The position numbers and the translations under genes were made by a program. From Nocardioides sp. (lineage in GTDB: Bacteria; Actinomycetota; Actinomycetes; Propionibacteriales; Nocardioidaceae), in NCBI RefSeq assembly GCF_029937575.1, contig NZ_JAPYPS010000021.1, forward strand, positions 1 to 62,407: DNA of 62,407 nt, read 5' to 3'. Positions 45,076 to 54,409 of this stretch are shown piece after piece. The stretch's first letter is position 1. Each line of letters starts with the position of its first letter. The notes below the pieces were generated by a model, which saw only the letters and a list, made by a program, of their open reading frames with translations, was not told the DNA's origin and searched no databases.

Positions 45076-46088
45076 CAGTCGGTCTCCGCCCCGGAGCGGC
45101 TGCGGTTGACGATGATCGCAGCCAGCGTGTTGATCCCGAGCGTGATGAGGAAGAGCACGAAGCCGGCTGCCAGCAGCGCCGACAGCTGAGACGAGCTGGC
45201 TTCGTTGAAGCGGCTGGCGATCAGGGCGCTGATCGTGTTGCCACCCTGCTCGAAGGGCCGGAACTTGAGCAGGAACTCAGGCGACAGGATCAGGACGACG
45301 GCGATCGTCTCACCCAGGGCCCGCCCGGTCGCGAGCATGGTCCCGCCGATGATGCCGCCGCGGCCGAAGGGAAGCACGACCGAGCGGATCATCCCCCAGG
45401 TGGTGGCACCCAGCGCCAGGGCGGCCTCCTTCTCACCCTGAGGCGTCTGCGAGAAGACCTGGCGCATGACGGCGCAGGCCATCGGCAGCACCATCATCGC
45501 CACCGCGATCGCCGCGCAGAAGGAGCTGAAGCCGTAGCGGGCCAAGGTCGGGACCGGGGCCTCCGGGTTGCCGCCGACGACGTCGAAGATCGGGATCCAC
45601 CCGAAGTAGCGATCCACCCAGATCGCCAGGTCGGCGGCGTGGGGCATGATCAGCAACGCACCCCACAGCCCGTAGATGACCGACGGCACCGCGGCCATCA
45701 GGTCGACCAGGGAGATCAAGGTGGGCTTGAGCCTGGCCGGGGCGTACTCGCTGATGTACAGGGCGGTCCCGAGAGCAAGAGGGAACGCCATCACCATGGC
45801 GGTGACGCCGACGACGAACGTGCCGACGAGCACCGCCGCGATCCCGATGACGTCGTCGTCGGGCAGCCACTGGGTCTCGGTGAAGAAGTCCAGGCCGTAG
45901 CGCTTGAGGGTGGGGTAGCCCTGGTAGCCGAGGAAGATCCCGACGCTGCCGGTGATGACCAGCACCGAGGCGCCGATGGCGCGCGCTCCTCCGGCGAAGA
46001 CCGCGTCGCTGCCCGTGGAGGTGCGCGAGATCTCGCGCGGCTCGACGTGGTCCGAGGCCTGCGTGCGCTCGGGAAGGGTGGTGGTCAC
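45075..46088 (-). CDS. pstC: Phosphate ABC transporter permease
   Basis: The 337-residue protein has six helices and the PstC signatures DLMAAVPSVIYGLWGALLI and KEAALALGATTWGMIRSVVLP, then GRALGETIAVVLI. The start is placed at GTG 46088; an in-frame GTG at 46136 would add 16 residues, and neither has a good ribosome site. It is the first gene of the operon pstC-pstA-pstS-PBP-pseudosortase-PBP-pstB, downstream of a PHO-box-like repeat. Confidence 0.93.
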   Translation of the reverse strand: MTTTLPERTQASDHVEPREISRTSTGSDAVFAGGARAIGASVLVITGSVGIFLGYQGYPTLKRYGLDFFTETQWLPDDDVIGIAAVLVGTFVVGVTAMVMAFPLALGTALYISEYAPARLKPTLISLVDLMAAVPSVIYGLWGALLIMPHAADLAIWVDRYFGWIPIFDVVGGNPEAPVPTLARYGFSSFCAAIAVAMMVLPMACAVMRQVFSQTPQGEKEAALALGATTWGMIRSVVLPFGRGGIIGGTMLATGRALGETIAVVLILSPEFLLKFRPFEQGGNTISALIASRFNEASSSQLSALLAAGFVLFLITLGINTLAAIIVNRSRSGAETD

Positions 46089-46438
46089 CGGGGTTGCTCT
46101 GCCTGACTGTTCGTTCCGTGCCAGAAGGCGGCCCACGCACCGTGGGATCTCCGAAAGTGTCAGGACCCGGCGGGAACGAATGCCCCGCGCAGGATGAACA
46201 GGACGAGAACGTCGTCGACGCCTTTCGCCAACAAGTCGGGACCTGTGGACTGGGGTAGTCCGAACGGGCTACTCGAGGCGACGACGGGGTGACCCGATCG
46301 GCACTGCGAACCCCAGGGCCCCTCAACCATGGGGTTCTGAGCACCATGTCGCGGCGAGCCCGACTAGACCGGGCGGACCGTGCCGCCCGTTTCGGCCTCA
46401 CCCACCCCGTAAACGGCGGGGGGGGTTACGGCGCGCTC
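46089..46438. other. pst promoter region and cysQ 3' flank
   Basis: This 350-bp gap contains the PHO-box-like repeat at 46189-46210 and, at 46407-46431, a small inverted repeat (CCGTAA / TTACGG) enclosing a run of eight G. That hairpin lies just after the cysQ stop and may act as its terminator. No coding sequence is convincing. Confidence 0.55.
46189..46210 (-). promoter_or_regulatory. PHO-box-like direct repeat upstream of pstC
   Basis: On the reverse strand two 11-base units follow each other, GTTCTCGTCCT and GTTCATCCTGC. The second fits the PhoP direct-repeat unit well and the first is a weaker match. The box is about 100 bp upstream of the chosen pstC start, a normal distance for a PhoP-activated promoter. 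Confidence 0.55.
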
Positions 46439-47233
46439 TCAGCCCACGTCGTGCGACGTCACCCAGGCCACGATCTGCTCGGCGAGCTCGGGCCGGCACA
46501 CGATCAGGTCGGGGAGGTACACCTCGTCCTGGTTGTAGCGCAGCGCAGTGCCGTCGATCCGGCTGGTGAAGAGACCTGCGGCGCGGGCGACCGCGACCGG
46601 GGCGGCGCTGTCCCACTCGTACTGCCCCCCGGCGTGGACGTAGGCGTCGGTGACGTCGCGCGCGACCGAGAGCACCTTGACTCCGGCGGAGCCCATCGGC
46701 ACCAGCTCCGCGCCGAGCTCGGCGGCCAGGCCGTGCACGAACTCCGGCGGACGGCTGCGCGAGACCGCGATCCGCGGCTTCGGCGCCGTCGAGGGCGGTA
46801 CGACGGGAGGCCGGCCGGTGTTGAAGGTCTCCCCCAGCACCGGCTGGGCCACGGCACCAGCGGTCAGCTCGCCGCCCTCACCCGCGGAGCGCTCCCACAG
46901 CGCCACGTGGACAGCCCAGTCGTCGCGAGGAGGCTCGGAGAACTCCCGGGTGCCGTCGAGCGGGTCGACGATCCACACGCGCTCACTGTTCAGTCGCACC
47001 CGATCGTCCTTGCCCTCCTCGGAGAGCACAGCGTCCTGCGGGCGGTGCTCGGCCAGCAGAGCCATCAGCAGCTCGTGGGCCGCCGCGTCACCGGCGTCCT
47101 TGAGCGCGCGACCCTCCAGGCCCTCCTCGCGTACGGCGAGCAGCCGGCGGCCGGCCTCCTCGGCCAGCCACGTGGCGAGCACGTGGTCGTCGGTGGCGGC
47201 TTCGGCGGGCGGGGCGCTGGGCGTGTAGGTCAC
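46439..47233 (-). CDS. cysQ: 3'(2'),5'-bisphosphate nucleotidase (inositol-monophosphatase fold)
   Basis: The 264-residue protein has the IMPase metal motifs SEEGKDD (Glu72/Glu73) and WIVDPLDGTREFS (Asp90, Asp93), and the late GGQYEWDSAAPVAVARAAG. It aligns closely with M. tuberculosis CysQ as I recall it. CysQ dephosphorylates 3'-phosphoadenosine 5'-phosphate, the by-product of PAPS use. GTG 47233 is chosen; GTG 47242 is possible. Two sulfotransferase genes that would make this by-product lie within 4 kb. Confidence 0.92.
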   Translation of the reverse strand: MTYTPSAPPAEAATDDHVLATWLAEEAGRRLLAVREEGLEGRALKDAGDAAAHELLMALLAEHRPQDAVLSEEGKDDRVRLNSERVWIVDPLDGTREFSEPPRDDWAVHVALWERSAGEGGELTAGAVAQPVLGETFNTGRPPVVPPSTAPKPRIAVSRSRPPEFVHGLAAELGAELVPMGSAGVKVLSVARDVTDAYVHAGGQYEWDSAAPVAVARAAGLFTSRIDGTALRYNQDEVYLPDLIVCRPELAEQIVAWVTSHDVG

Positions 47234-47277
47234 GCCCCGCACCTTAGTGGGAACCGAGCGCCCGACGGGACAGCGAC

Positions 47278-48291
47278 TCAGCCGCCCGGGTGCACCGGGC
47301 GGCGCGGCCGCGTCTCCTCGGGGGCCGAGGGCCCACCCGGCGCCTCGTCACCCTCGTCGTCCCAGGCCGACGGGTAGGCGTCGTCGGGAGAGCGGGCGTC
47401 GAGGTCGTCCTCACGACGCCGACCCCAGGCGATCATCACGGTGAAGCCGACCAGCACCAGCGCCGCGGCGACACCGGCGGCGAAGCCACGCCGTACGGCC
47501 ACGGAGGCGATGCCCTGCTCCGTGCCGGCCGCGTCGGGCGCCGACTCGTCGACGTAGGAGATGCCGAGGGCGCTGGGGCCGCCGCGGGCCTCGGTGGCCT
47601 CGGAGGCACCGAGGCTCTGCAGGGTCTCGGAGGCGCGGTCGCGGGCCGCCTTGAGGAGGTCGAACTGACGGGTCTCGTTGACCAGTCGGGGGAGGTTGCG
47701 GCTGAGCCTGGCAGCCAGGGCCTGGTCGTCTGCGGCGTTCGCGGTGTTGATCCGCACGTTGAGACGGCGCAGCTCGTCGGCCGGCGAGCGACCGTCGTTG
47801 GCACTCAGCGCGGCGTAGTAGGCGTCGGTGGCCTCCTTCTCCGTGCGCTGGGCCGCGACGAGCTCGGGCGAGGGCGTCTCCGGGGTCAGGAAGTCGGAGG
47901 TCGTCGCCAGGAGCACCTTGATCACCGCCCGGCGCGCGTCGGCGTCGAGGTCCGGCGAGGCGAACGTGAGCCGCGCGAACGAGGAGGAGTTGATCCGCTC
48001 GAAGCTGAGCCCGGTCCTCAGGTCGGTGACACTGACGTCCTGGCTGGCGGCCACCTCGTCGAGCACCGGCGGCAGCGTGATCGCCGTGGACAGGTCGTTG
48101 ATCAGGTCGATCCGCTCGTTGGGCAGCGACGAGGCGGGACGCGTGCTGATGACGGCCACGCTCGCTGACTCCTCCGACTGCTCGGTCACCAGTCCGACAC
48201 CCAGTCCGACGATCAGACCCATGGTGATCGGGATCCCGATCAGCAACGTCAACGGCACTCGTCGGAGCCAGACAGGAAGTCCGGTACTCAT
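47278..48291 (-). CDS. Wzz-like polysaccharide chain-length/co-polymerase membrane protein
   Basis: The 337-residue protein has a membrane helix near each end (about 12-34 and 260-282) and an extracytoplasmic helical region between them with several leucine- and alanine-rich coiled-coil stretches. This is the topology of Wzz/capsule co-polymerases, though sequence similarity is weak and the call rests mainly on topology and neighbours. A strong AAGGAGA ribosome site precedes ATG 48291. It is divergent from the sulfotransferase-polymerase operon over a 98-bp gap. Confidence 0.6.
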   Translation of the reverse strand: MSTGLPVWLRRVPLTLLIGIPITMGLIVGLGVGLVTEQSEESASVAVISTRPASSLPNERIDLINDLSTAITLPPVLDEVAASQDVSVTDLRTGLSFERINSSSFARLTFASPDLDADARRAVIKVLLATTSDFLTPETPSPELVAAQRTEKEATDAYYAALSANDGRSPADELRRLNVRINTANAADDQALAARLSRNLPRLVNETRQFDLLKAARDRASETLQSLGASEATEARGGPSALGISYVDESAPDAAGTEQGIASVAVRRGFAAGVAAALVLVGFTVMIAWGRRREDDLDARSPDDAYPSAWDDEGDEAPGGPSAPEETRPRRPVHPGG

Positions 48292-48389
48292 GAATCGTCT
48301 CCTTCATCTACACTGAGGAGACCGCCCCCCAGCGGCCTTGCAAGTTCCTAGACTATCGGTTCGCGATTCATTCATGGGGGGAAGTGTCA

Positions 48390-49379
48390 GTGCGCGGTAG
48401 TTCCGAGGACTCGCAGGCCCACTCGCAGGACCAGTCGCAGGGCCGGTCAGCGGCCCCCGCACAGCCCACCCGGGTCGTCTACGTCTCCGGCACCGGACGC
48501 AGCGGATCGACCCTGCTCGGCAACGCCATCGGCTCGCTTCCCGGGGCCTTGTCCGTCGGGGAGGTCAAGCTCGGCTTCCGGCGCGGCGTCGCCGAGGGAG
48601 GCACCTGCGGGTGCCGGCTGCCCGTCGTCGAGTGCCCCGTGTGGCGACCTGCCCTGGAGGCCACCTTCGGGTCCGTGCCGAGCGCGGCCGAGGCGCTCCG
48701 GATCGATGCCCAGCTCACCGCGACGACACGGACCCGACGCGTGCCCTGGTGGTTGGCGGGGCGGAGCAGCGACGACGTCGACGAGCTGGTCGACCTCTTC
48801 GGACGACTCCTGACCGAGCTGTCCCGGGTCAGTGGCTCCCCCGTGCTGGTCGACTCCTCCAAGCTCCCGTCGTACGGCGCCCTGCTCGCGCGCAGCGAGC
48901 GGCTCGACGTCCGCGTCGTGCACCTCGTGCGCGATCCTCGCGCGGTCGCCTACTCGTGGATGCGGGTCTCGGCCTCGCAACAGGTCGCCGGCTTCGAGGA
49001 GGACATGGAGCGTTTCTCGCCCACCAAGTCGAGCCTCATGTGGCTGGAGTCCTCCGGCAGCACCGCCGCCCTCGCTCGCCGCAACGGCGCCGCGCTCCAC
49101 GTCGTGCGCTACGAGGACCTGGTCGCCGACCCGGCCCGCGTCCTCGACGGGATCGCCGAGTTCGCCGGCTTCTCCGACGAGGAGCGCGACCTGTCCTTCA
49201 TCGGAGCCGCCGGTCTCGAACTGCGGACCTCGCACGCCGTGGCCGGCAACCCCAACCGCGTCCGCTCCGGTCCACTCGTCCTCAAACGGGACGACGAGTG
49301 GGTGGCAGCGCTGCCCACGGGACAACGTCGGCTGGTCTCCGGCCTCACCGCTCCCCTGCGGAGGACCCATGGCTACTGA
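48390..49379 (+). CDS. PAPS-dependent sulfotransferase family protein
   Basis: The 329-residue protein has the 5'-phosphosulfate-binding loop VSGTGRSGSTLLGNAIG near the N-terminus and the 3'-phosphate site VHLVRDPRAVAYSWM (about 175-190), the two PAPS contacts of Sulfotransfer_3-type enzymes. GTG 48390 is preferred over GTG 48384 because the GGGGGG ribosome site ends 8 bases before it and only 2 before the other. The stop overlaps the next gene by 11 bp. Acceptor is presumably a sugar of the local polysaccharide. Confidence 0.87.
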   Translation: MRGSSEDSQAHSQDQSQGRSAAPAQPTRVVYVSGTGRSGSTLLGNAIGSLPGALSVGEVKLGFRRGVAEGGTCGCRLPVVECPVWRPALEATFGSVPSAAEALRIDAQLTATTRTRRVPWWLAGRSSDDVDELVDLFGRLLTELSRVSGSPVLVDSSKLPSYGALLARSERLDVRVVHLVRDPRAVAYSWMRVSASQQVAGFEEDMERFSPTKSSLMWLESSGSTAALARRNGAALHVVRYEDLVADPARVLDGIAEFAGFSDEERDLSFIGAAGLELRTSHAVAGNPNRVRSGPLVLKRDDEWVAALPTGQRRLVSGLTAPLRRTHGY

Positions 49380-50823
49380 CACCCGGGCCCCGCACCTCGA
49401 CCCGGTGCGTAGGTCCTCGTCCCGACTCAGCGCGGTCGACGGAGCCAGCAGCACCTCACTCGCGCTCGTCGGCTCGCTGCTCCTGGGCCCCGCCGTGCTC
49501 CTCGCTGCCCTCTCGCGCAACTTCGGCATCGGGTTGGCGCTGCTGGTCCTGGCGATGCTGGTGGTCGCGGCGTTCCTGAGTGGCTTCAGGTCGTTCGTCC
49601 ACGTGTTCCTCTTCGCCAGCGTGCTTCGCCCACTGGTCGACCTCTCGGCGGGACCTCGTGACTCCGGCATCGCCCTGACCGAGCTGTTCGGGGTCGGGAT
49701 CCTGGCGGTGATGGGCGGCTGGTTGCTGCTCAACTGGCGGCTCCTGCTCCCCCGCCTGACGAAGCCGTTGCCTGCGGCCCTGCTCTCCCTGGTCCTGGTC
49801 AACGCCCTCGCCACGGTCGGCAGCGTCGGTCTCGGCCCCTCGGACGGCCTGGCCGCGACCCTACGGCTCACGGCGGGCGTGGCGGCGTTCCTCGTCACCG
49901 ACCTGCTGCTGGCGACGGGGCGACTGTCGTTCCGACAGGTGCTGCAGCTGATCTTCGCCGTCAGCACCGTCCCACTGCTCTACCCGCTGCTGGGGTTGGC
50001 CGGGGTCACGGTGACCACGCAGAAGGACGGCATCGAGGCCCTCAAGTCGGTCTTCTTCCTGTCCAACAACTTCGCCTACTTCCTCGTGCCCCTGGCCATC
50101 GTCGGCGCCGCGTGCGCCCTGCGCACCCGCGGCGGGGTGCGACTCGCCGCGATCGCCTACCTCGGCGTCGTCCTCACCGAGCTGATCCTCACCGAGACCC
50201 GCGGCGCGTGGCTCTGCGCCGCGCTCGGCGTCCTGATCGTCTGCGTGCTCCTCGACCGGCGCGTCGCCGCCCTCGCGGTCATCGTGCTGATCGGGGTCGT
50301 GCTGCTCGTGCCGTCGGTCAACTCGCGCATCGCCGACCTCGTGCCCGACCCGGACGCCCCTCGCACCGAGAGCTCGCTGGCCTGGCGCTTCGGGCAGTGG
50401 GAGGGCCTGATCCCGAGCGTGCAGGCCTCACCGGTGCTCGGAGGGGGCCCGGGCGAGGCCTACCGCTCGACCGGCAAGGAAGCCCACAACGACTACCTCA
50501 AGGCCCTCATCGACACCGGTCTGATCGGGCTGGGGGTCTACCTGTGGTTCATCGCCGCCATGCTCGCCACCGCGTGGCGCGCCTACGCGCGGGTCGGGAG
50601 CTCGCGCAGGCGAGCCGACAAGGACCCCCTGCTGGTCGCCGTGGTCGCTGCGGCTGCGGCATACGCCGTTGCCATCGCGGTCGCCTCCTCTGGCGACAAC
50701 CTGATCGACAACGTCACGTTCCTCTGGAGCACCCTTCCCCTCATGGCCGTCGCCCGGTGGGCGCTGACCGCTCCGGCGTCCCATCTCCGCACCTCACGAC
50801 CCGACCAGGCGGTCCGCACATGA
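49369..50823 (+). CDS. O-antigen ligase/polymerase-like membrane protein
   Basis: The 484-residue protein has about eleven helices and the Wzy_C-type segment ETRGAWLCAALGVLIV, then a large extracellular loop ending EAHNDYLKALIDTGLIGLG, whose His is conserved in ligases and polymerases. ATG 49369 has GGAGG 6 bases upstream and lies inside the end of the sulfotransferase gene. It probably polymerises or ligates lipid-linked glycan outside the membrane. Confidence 0.86.
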   Translation: MATDTRAPHLDPVRRSSSRLSAVDGASSTSLALVGSLLLGPAVLLAALSRNFGIGLALLVLAMLVVAAFLSGFRSFVHVFLFASVLRPLVDLSAGPRDSGIALTELFGVGILAVMGGWLLLNWRLLLPRLTKPLPAALLSLVLVNALATVGSVGLGPSDGLAATLRLTAGVAAFLVTDLLLATGRLSFRQVLQLIFAVSTVPLLYPLLGLAGVTVTTQKDGIEALKSVFFLSNNFAYFLVPLAIVGAACALRTRGGVRLAAIAYLGVVLTELILTETRGAWLCAALGVLIVCVLLDRRVAALAVIVLIGVVLLVPSVNSRIADLVPDPDAPRTESSLAWRFGQWEGLIPSVQASPVLGGGPGEAYRSTGKEAHNDYLKALIDTGLIGLGVYLWFIAAMLATAWRAYARVGSSRRRADKDPLLVAVVAAAAAYAVAIAVASSGDNLIDNVTFLWSTLPLMAVARWALTAPASHLRTSRPDQAVRT

Positions 50824-51671
50824 GCGAGAAGTCCACCCTGCTGCCCCCGGTGAGCCGACGGCTCAAGCACGCCACGTCCCGAAGGCTGCAGAGCCTGCGT
50901 CGCGGTGATCGGGAGATGCCCCACTACTTCATCGTCGGTGCCAAGCGGGCAGGCACCACCTCGCTCGACGAGTACATCGTCGACCATCCCCTCGTGCTGC
51001 GGGGGCTGGTGGAGAAGGGGTGCCGCTACTACGACGTCAACTACCACCGCGGCCCGGCGTGGTTCCGTGGCCACCTGCCGCTGTCCGCGGACCTGGACCG
51101 GATGGAGGCCAAGCTCGGTGCTCGACCCGTCTTCGGCGAGTCGAGCCCTTACTACTGCTTCCACCCGGAGGCGGCCGCACGGATCGCGGCAGACGCGCCC
51201 GACGCACGGCTGATCATGGTGCTGCGGGATCCGGTCCAACGAGCCTGGTCCCACGTCCGCTACGAGATCACCCGGGAGTTCGAGACCCTGGAGCCCGTCG
51301 CCGCGCTCGAGGCGGAGGCCGAGCGTCTCGCCCAGCCCGACGAGACGGCGCGCTGGTACGCCCACCGTCACTTCAGCTACGCCGCACGCAGCCGGTACGC
51401 CGAGCAGATCGTCGCGCTGCGCCGGCACTTCGGTGACGACCAGCTCCTGGTGGTGCAGAGCGAGGACGTCTTCGACCGACCGGCACAGACCCTCGCCCGG
51501 GTCTTCGACCACCTGGGACTGCCCCCGCACGTGGCCAGCGACTACCGCGCCCACAAGGCGCTCAGGTCCGCGGCCGTGCCCGACGACTTCCGGGCGGCCC
51601 TCACCGAGCGGATCGCCGACGACACCGCCCGGCTGGGCGACGTGCTCGAGACGCCGCCGACCTGGGCGTGA
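50820..51671 (+). CDS. Second sulfotransferase (heparan-sulfotransferase-like)
   Basis: The 283-residue protein has the PAPS loop IVGAKRAGTTSLDEYI (about 40-55) and the 3'-phosphate site LIMVLRDPVQRAWSHV (about 125-140), closer to the glycan NST/HS3ST group than the first enzyme. GESSPYYCFHPEAAARI matches the acceptor-side region. Its ATG overlaps the polymerase stop (ATGA). Its stop is one base from the convergent metG stop. Confidence 0.88.
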   Translation: MSEKSTLLPPVSRRLKHATSRRLQSLRRGDREMPHYFIVGAKRAGTTSLDEYIVDHPLVLRGLVEKGCRYYDVNYHRGPAWFRGHLPLSADLDRMEAKLGARPVFGESSPYYCFHPEAAARIAADAPDARLIMVLRDPVQRAWSHVRYEITREFETLEPVAALEAEAERLAQPDETARWYAHRHFSYAARSRYAEQIVALRRHFGDDQLLVVQSEDVFDRPAQTLARVFDHLGLPPHVASDYRAHKALRSAAVPDDFRAALTERIADDTARLGDVLETPPTWA

Positions 51672-51672
51672 G

Positions 51673-53475
51673 TCAGACCTCGTCCGGCGCCAGGCGAGCG
51701 AGCTCCTCGTCGACGATCACCGGGTCGAGCTTGACGAAGACCGGAGTCGGCTTGGCGACCGGTGTCCCGACGACCAGGGGGCGCCGCCCCCAGGCCGGGA
51801 CGCCCGTGTAGTCACCCGTGATGATCGGGTAGCCGGGACCGCCGTCGAGGTCGTCCACCTCGTCGATGCGCGGCATCGGGGCGATGTCTCCCGAGCCACC
51901 GAAGACGGCGTCGACGGTGTTCGCCGAGAACGGCAGGAACGGCGCGAGCACGAGGTTGAGGTCGGAGACGCACTGCGCGACGACGTGCAGCACGGTGCCG
52001 AGGCGCTCGCGCTCGTCCTCACTCTTCAGCGTCCAGGGGGCGGTGTCGGTGACGTACTTGTTGACCTCCGAGACGGCGCGCATGGCCTCCCCGATCGCCT
52101 GCTTCTGCCGGTGACGGCCGATCAGGTCCCCGACCACCGAGAAGGCCTGCTCGCTGATCGCGAGCACGCGTTCGTCGTCCTCGGTGAGGACCGCTGCCGG
52201 GGGCAGCTCACCGAAGTTCTTGGCGATCAGGGTGGCGGTGCGGTTGACGAGGTTGCCCCAACCGGCGACGAGCTCGTCATTGGTACGGCGGACGAACTCC
52301 GACCAGGTGAAGTCGGAGTCCTGGGCCTCGGGGCCGGCGGAAGCGACGAAGAAGCGGAAGGCGTCGGGCTGGTAGCGGCTCAGCAGGTCGCGCACGTAGA
52401 TGACGACCTTCTTGGACGAGGAGAACTTCCTGCCCTCCATCGTCAGGAACTCGCTCGAGACCACCTCCGTCGGCAGCTCGAGCCGGCCCAGCGGTCCCGC
52501 CGTGCCGCCCTTGGCGCCCGCTCCGTTGTAGGCGAGCAGCTCGGCCGGCCAGATCTGGCTGTGGAAGGTGATGTTGTCCTTGCCCATGAAGTAGTAGGAC
52601 AGGGCCTCCGGGTCGTTCCACCAGGCGCGCCACGCCTCTGCGTCACCCGACCGCCTGGCCCACTCGATCGAGGCGGAGAGGTAGCCGATGACGGCGTCGA
52701 ACCACACGTAGAGCTTCTTCGTGGGGTTGTCCTGCCATCCCTCGAGCGGCACCGCGATGCCCCAGTCGATGTCTCGCGTCATCGCCCGCGGACGGATCTC
52801 CTTGAGGATGTTCTGGCTGAACCGGATCACGTTGGGCCGCCACGAACCGGTCGCCTCGCGCCCGTCGAGCCACTCGCCCAACGCGTCGGCGAGCGCCGGG
52901 AGGTCGAGGAAGAAGTGCTGGGTCTCGATGAAGTCCGGGGTCTCACCGTTGATCTTCGAGATCGGGTCGATCAGGTCCTGCGGGTCGAGCTGGTTGCCGC
53001 ACGTGTCGCACTGGTCTCCCCGCGCGCCGCCCGCACCGCAGATCGGGCAGGTGCCCTCGATGTAACGGTCGGGCAGGGTGCGGCCCGTGGACGGCGAGAT
53101 GGCGCCGTACGTCGTCTGCTCCACGAAGTAGCCGTTGTCGTAGACGCCGTGGAAGAGCTGCTGCACCACGGCGTGATGGTTGGCTGTCGTGGTGCGCGTG
53201 TAGAGGTCGTAGGTGCAGCCGAGCGAGACCAGGTCCTCGGCGATGATCCGGTGGTTGGTGTCGGCCAGCTCCTGCGGGGAGACCCCCGCCTCGTCGGCCG
53301 CGATCAGGATCGGGGTGCCGTGCTCGTCCGAGCCGGAGACCATCAGCACGTCGTGGCCGGCCATCCGCATGTACCTGCTGAAGACGTCGGAGGGCACACC
53401 GAAACCGGCCACGTGGCCGATGTGGCGCGGGCCGTTGGCGTACGGCCAGGCGACGGCGGACAGGACATGAGTCAT
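51673..53475 (-). CDS. metG: Methionyl-tRNA synthetase
   Basis: The 600-residue class I synthetase has HIGH at residues 18-21, a zinc knuckle (CPIC...CDTC, about 142-157) and the KMSKS-equivalent KFSSS near 348. The KFSSS form is one I recall from other actinobacterial MetRS, so it is not a defect. It lacks the C-terminal tRNA-binding OB-fold of E. coli MetG. The ATG at 53475 leaves a 42-bp gap to the MOSC gene upstream. Confidence 0.96.
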   Translation of the reverse strand: MTHVLSAVAWPYANGPRHIGHVAGFGVPSDVFSRYMRMAGHDVLMVSGSDEHGTPILIAADEAGVSPQELADTNHRIIAEDLVSLGCTYDLYTRTTTANHHAVVQQLFHGVYDNGYFVEQTTYGAISPSTGRTLPDRYIEGTCPICGAGGARGDQCDTCGNQLDPQDLIDPISKINGETPDFIETQHFFLDLPALADALGEWLDGREATGSWRPNVIRFSQNILKEIRPRAMTRDIDWGIAVPLEGWQDNPTKKLYVWFDAVIGYLSASIEWARRSGDAEAWRAWWNDPEALSYYFMGKDNITFHSQIWPAELLAYNGAGAKGGTAGPLGRLELPTEVVSSEFLTMEGRKFSSSKKVVIYVRDLLSRYQPDAFRFFVASAGPEAQDSDFTWSEFVRRTNDELVAGWGNLVNRTATLIAKNFGELPPAAVLTEDDERVLAISEQAFSVVGDLIGRHRQKQAIGEAMRAVSEVNKYVTDTAPWTLKSEDERERLGTVLHVVAQCVSDLNLVLAPFLPFSANTVDAVFGGSGDIAPMPRIDEVDDLDGGPGYPIITGDYTGVPAWGRRPLVVGTPVAKPTPVFVKLDPVIVDEELARLAPDEV

Positions 53476-53517
53476 GCCCGTGATCCTAGGGTCCGGCTGC
53501 GGAGCGGTTCACCCCGG

Positions 53518-54369
53518 TCAGCGCGGCGGACCTGCACCGGGCGCCACGGCGTCGAGCGCCTCGACCTCGTCGCCCACCGCGATCGTCGCGCCGACGGTGT
53601 CCGGGACCAGGTTGACCCCGAACCACGTCTTGTTGTCCCACCGGCGGGTGCGGGCCATGGTCGCCAGCGGCTCCTTGCCGCGCTCGGCGGTGTCCGGGTC
53701 GATGGTGGTCAGGACGCATCGCGCGCAGCCCTTGACCACCCGGAACGTCGCCTCGCCGATGCGCACGCGACGCCAGTCGTCCTCGGCCCACGGCGCGGCA
53801 CCGTCCACGACGACATTGGGACGAAAGCGGGTCATCGCAAGGTCTGCGGTGTCGGGTCCGGCGCCCGCGCGCACGTCGCGGTTCAGTTCCGCCAGGGACG
53901 TCTGGCTGGCCAGGAGCAGCGGATAGCCGTCGGCGAGCGAGACCCGGTCGCCGATCTCCGAGTACGCCGGGTCGCTCGGCCGCCGGGAAGGGTCGTCGAG
54001 CCAGACGAGCCGGGCGTCGACCCCGAGCACCGCGGAGACCCACTGCGCGGTCGCCCGCTCGGTCGGGGCCGCGGTGAGGTCCGAGCCCCACAGGCTCACC
54101 GGCACCTGCACCGACGGATCGGGCCTGGACACGTCGAGCGGCTCGGCCGGGTCGGGCGCGTGCAGCCGCAGGCCCGACGCGGTGATCTCAGGACGCAGCA
54201 GCACCATGGCGTTGACCTCGCGCGCCGTGATGGCGCGTCCCGATTCGTCCACGAGCATCCAGCGGCGGTCGGCCTCGAGTCCCCAGGGCTCCACCAGGGC
54301 GCTGGTGAGCGACTCACCGCGCAGGGACTTGACCGGGTAGCGGAGCAGAGCGCTGAGTGTCATCGCCAT
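53518..54369 (-). CDS. MOSC-domain protein (YcbX/mARC-like)
   Basis: The 283-residue protein has an N-terminal beta-barrel MOSC_N (LSALLRYPVKSLRGESL) and a C-terminal MOSC domain. Its conserved Cys in VKGCARCVLTTIDPDT would bind molybdenum cofactor. Relatives reduce N-hydroxylated compounds. The start is ATG 54369 or 54363; the conserved YPVKS motif begins about 13 residues later. It is divergent from the DUF2254 gene over 40 bp. Confidence 0.9.
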   Translation of the reverse strand: MAMTLSALLRYPVKSLRGESLTSALVEPWGLEADRRWMLVDESGRAITAREVNAMVLLRPEITASGLRLHAPDPAEPLDVSRPDPSVQVPVSLWGSDLTAAPTERATAQWVSAVLGVDARLVWLDDPSRRPSDPAYSEIGDRVSLADGYPLLLASQTSLAELNRDVRAGAGPDTADLAMTRFRPNVVVDGAAPWAEDDWRRVRIGEATFRVVKGCARCVLTTIDPDTAERGKEPLATMARTRRWDNKTWFGVNLVPDTVGATIAVGDEVEALDAVAPGAGPPR

Positions 54370-54409
54370 GGTGCGGACTCTACGGAAGGACACACGGTAG
54401 ACAGGGGCG

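Noticed and set aside
51673..53475. Degenerate KMSKS motif (KFSSS) in MetRS as a sign of inactivation
   Set aside because: The same form is, to my recollection, standard in other actinobacterial methionyl-tRNA synthetases, and all other motifs are intact.
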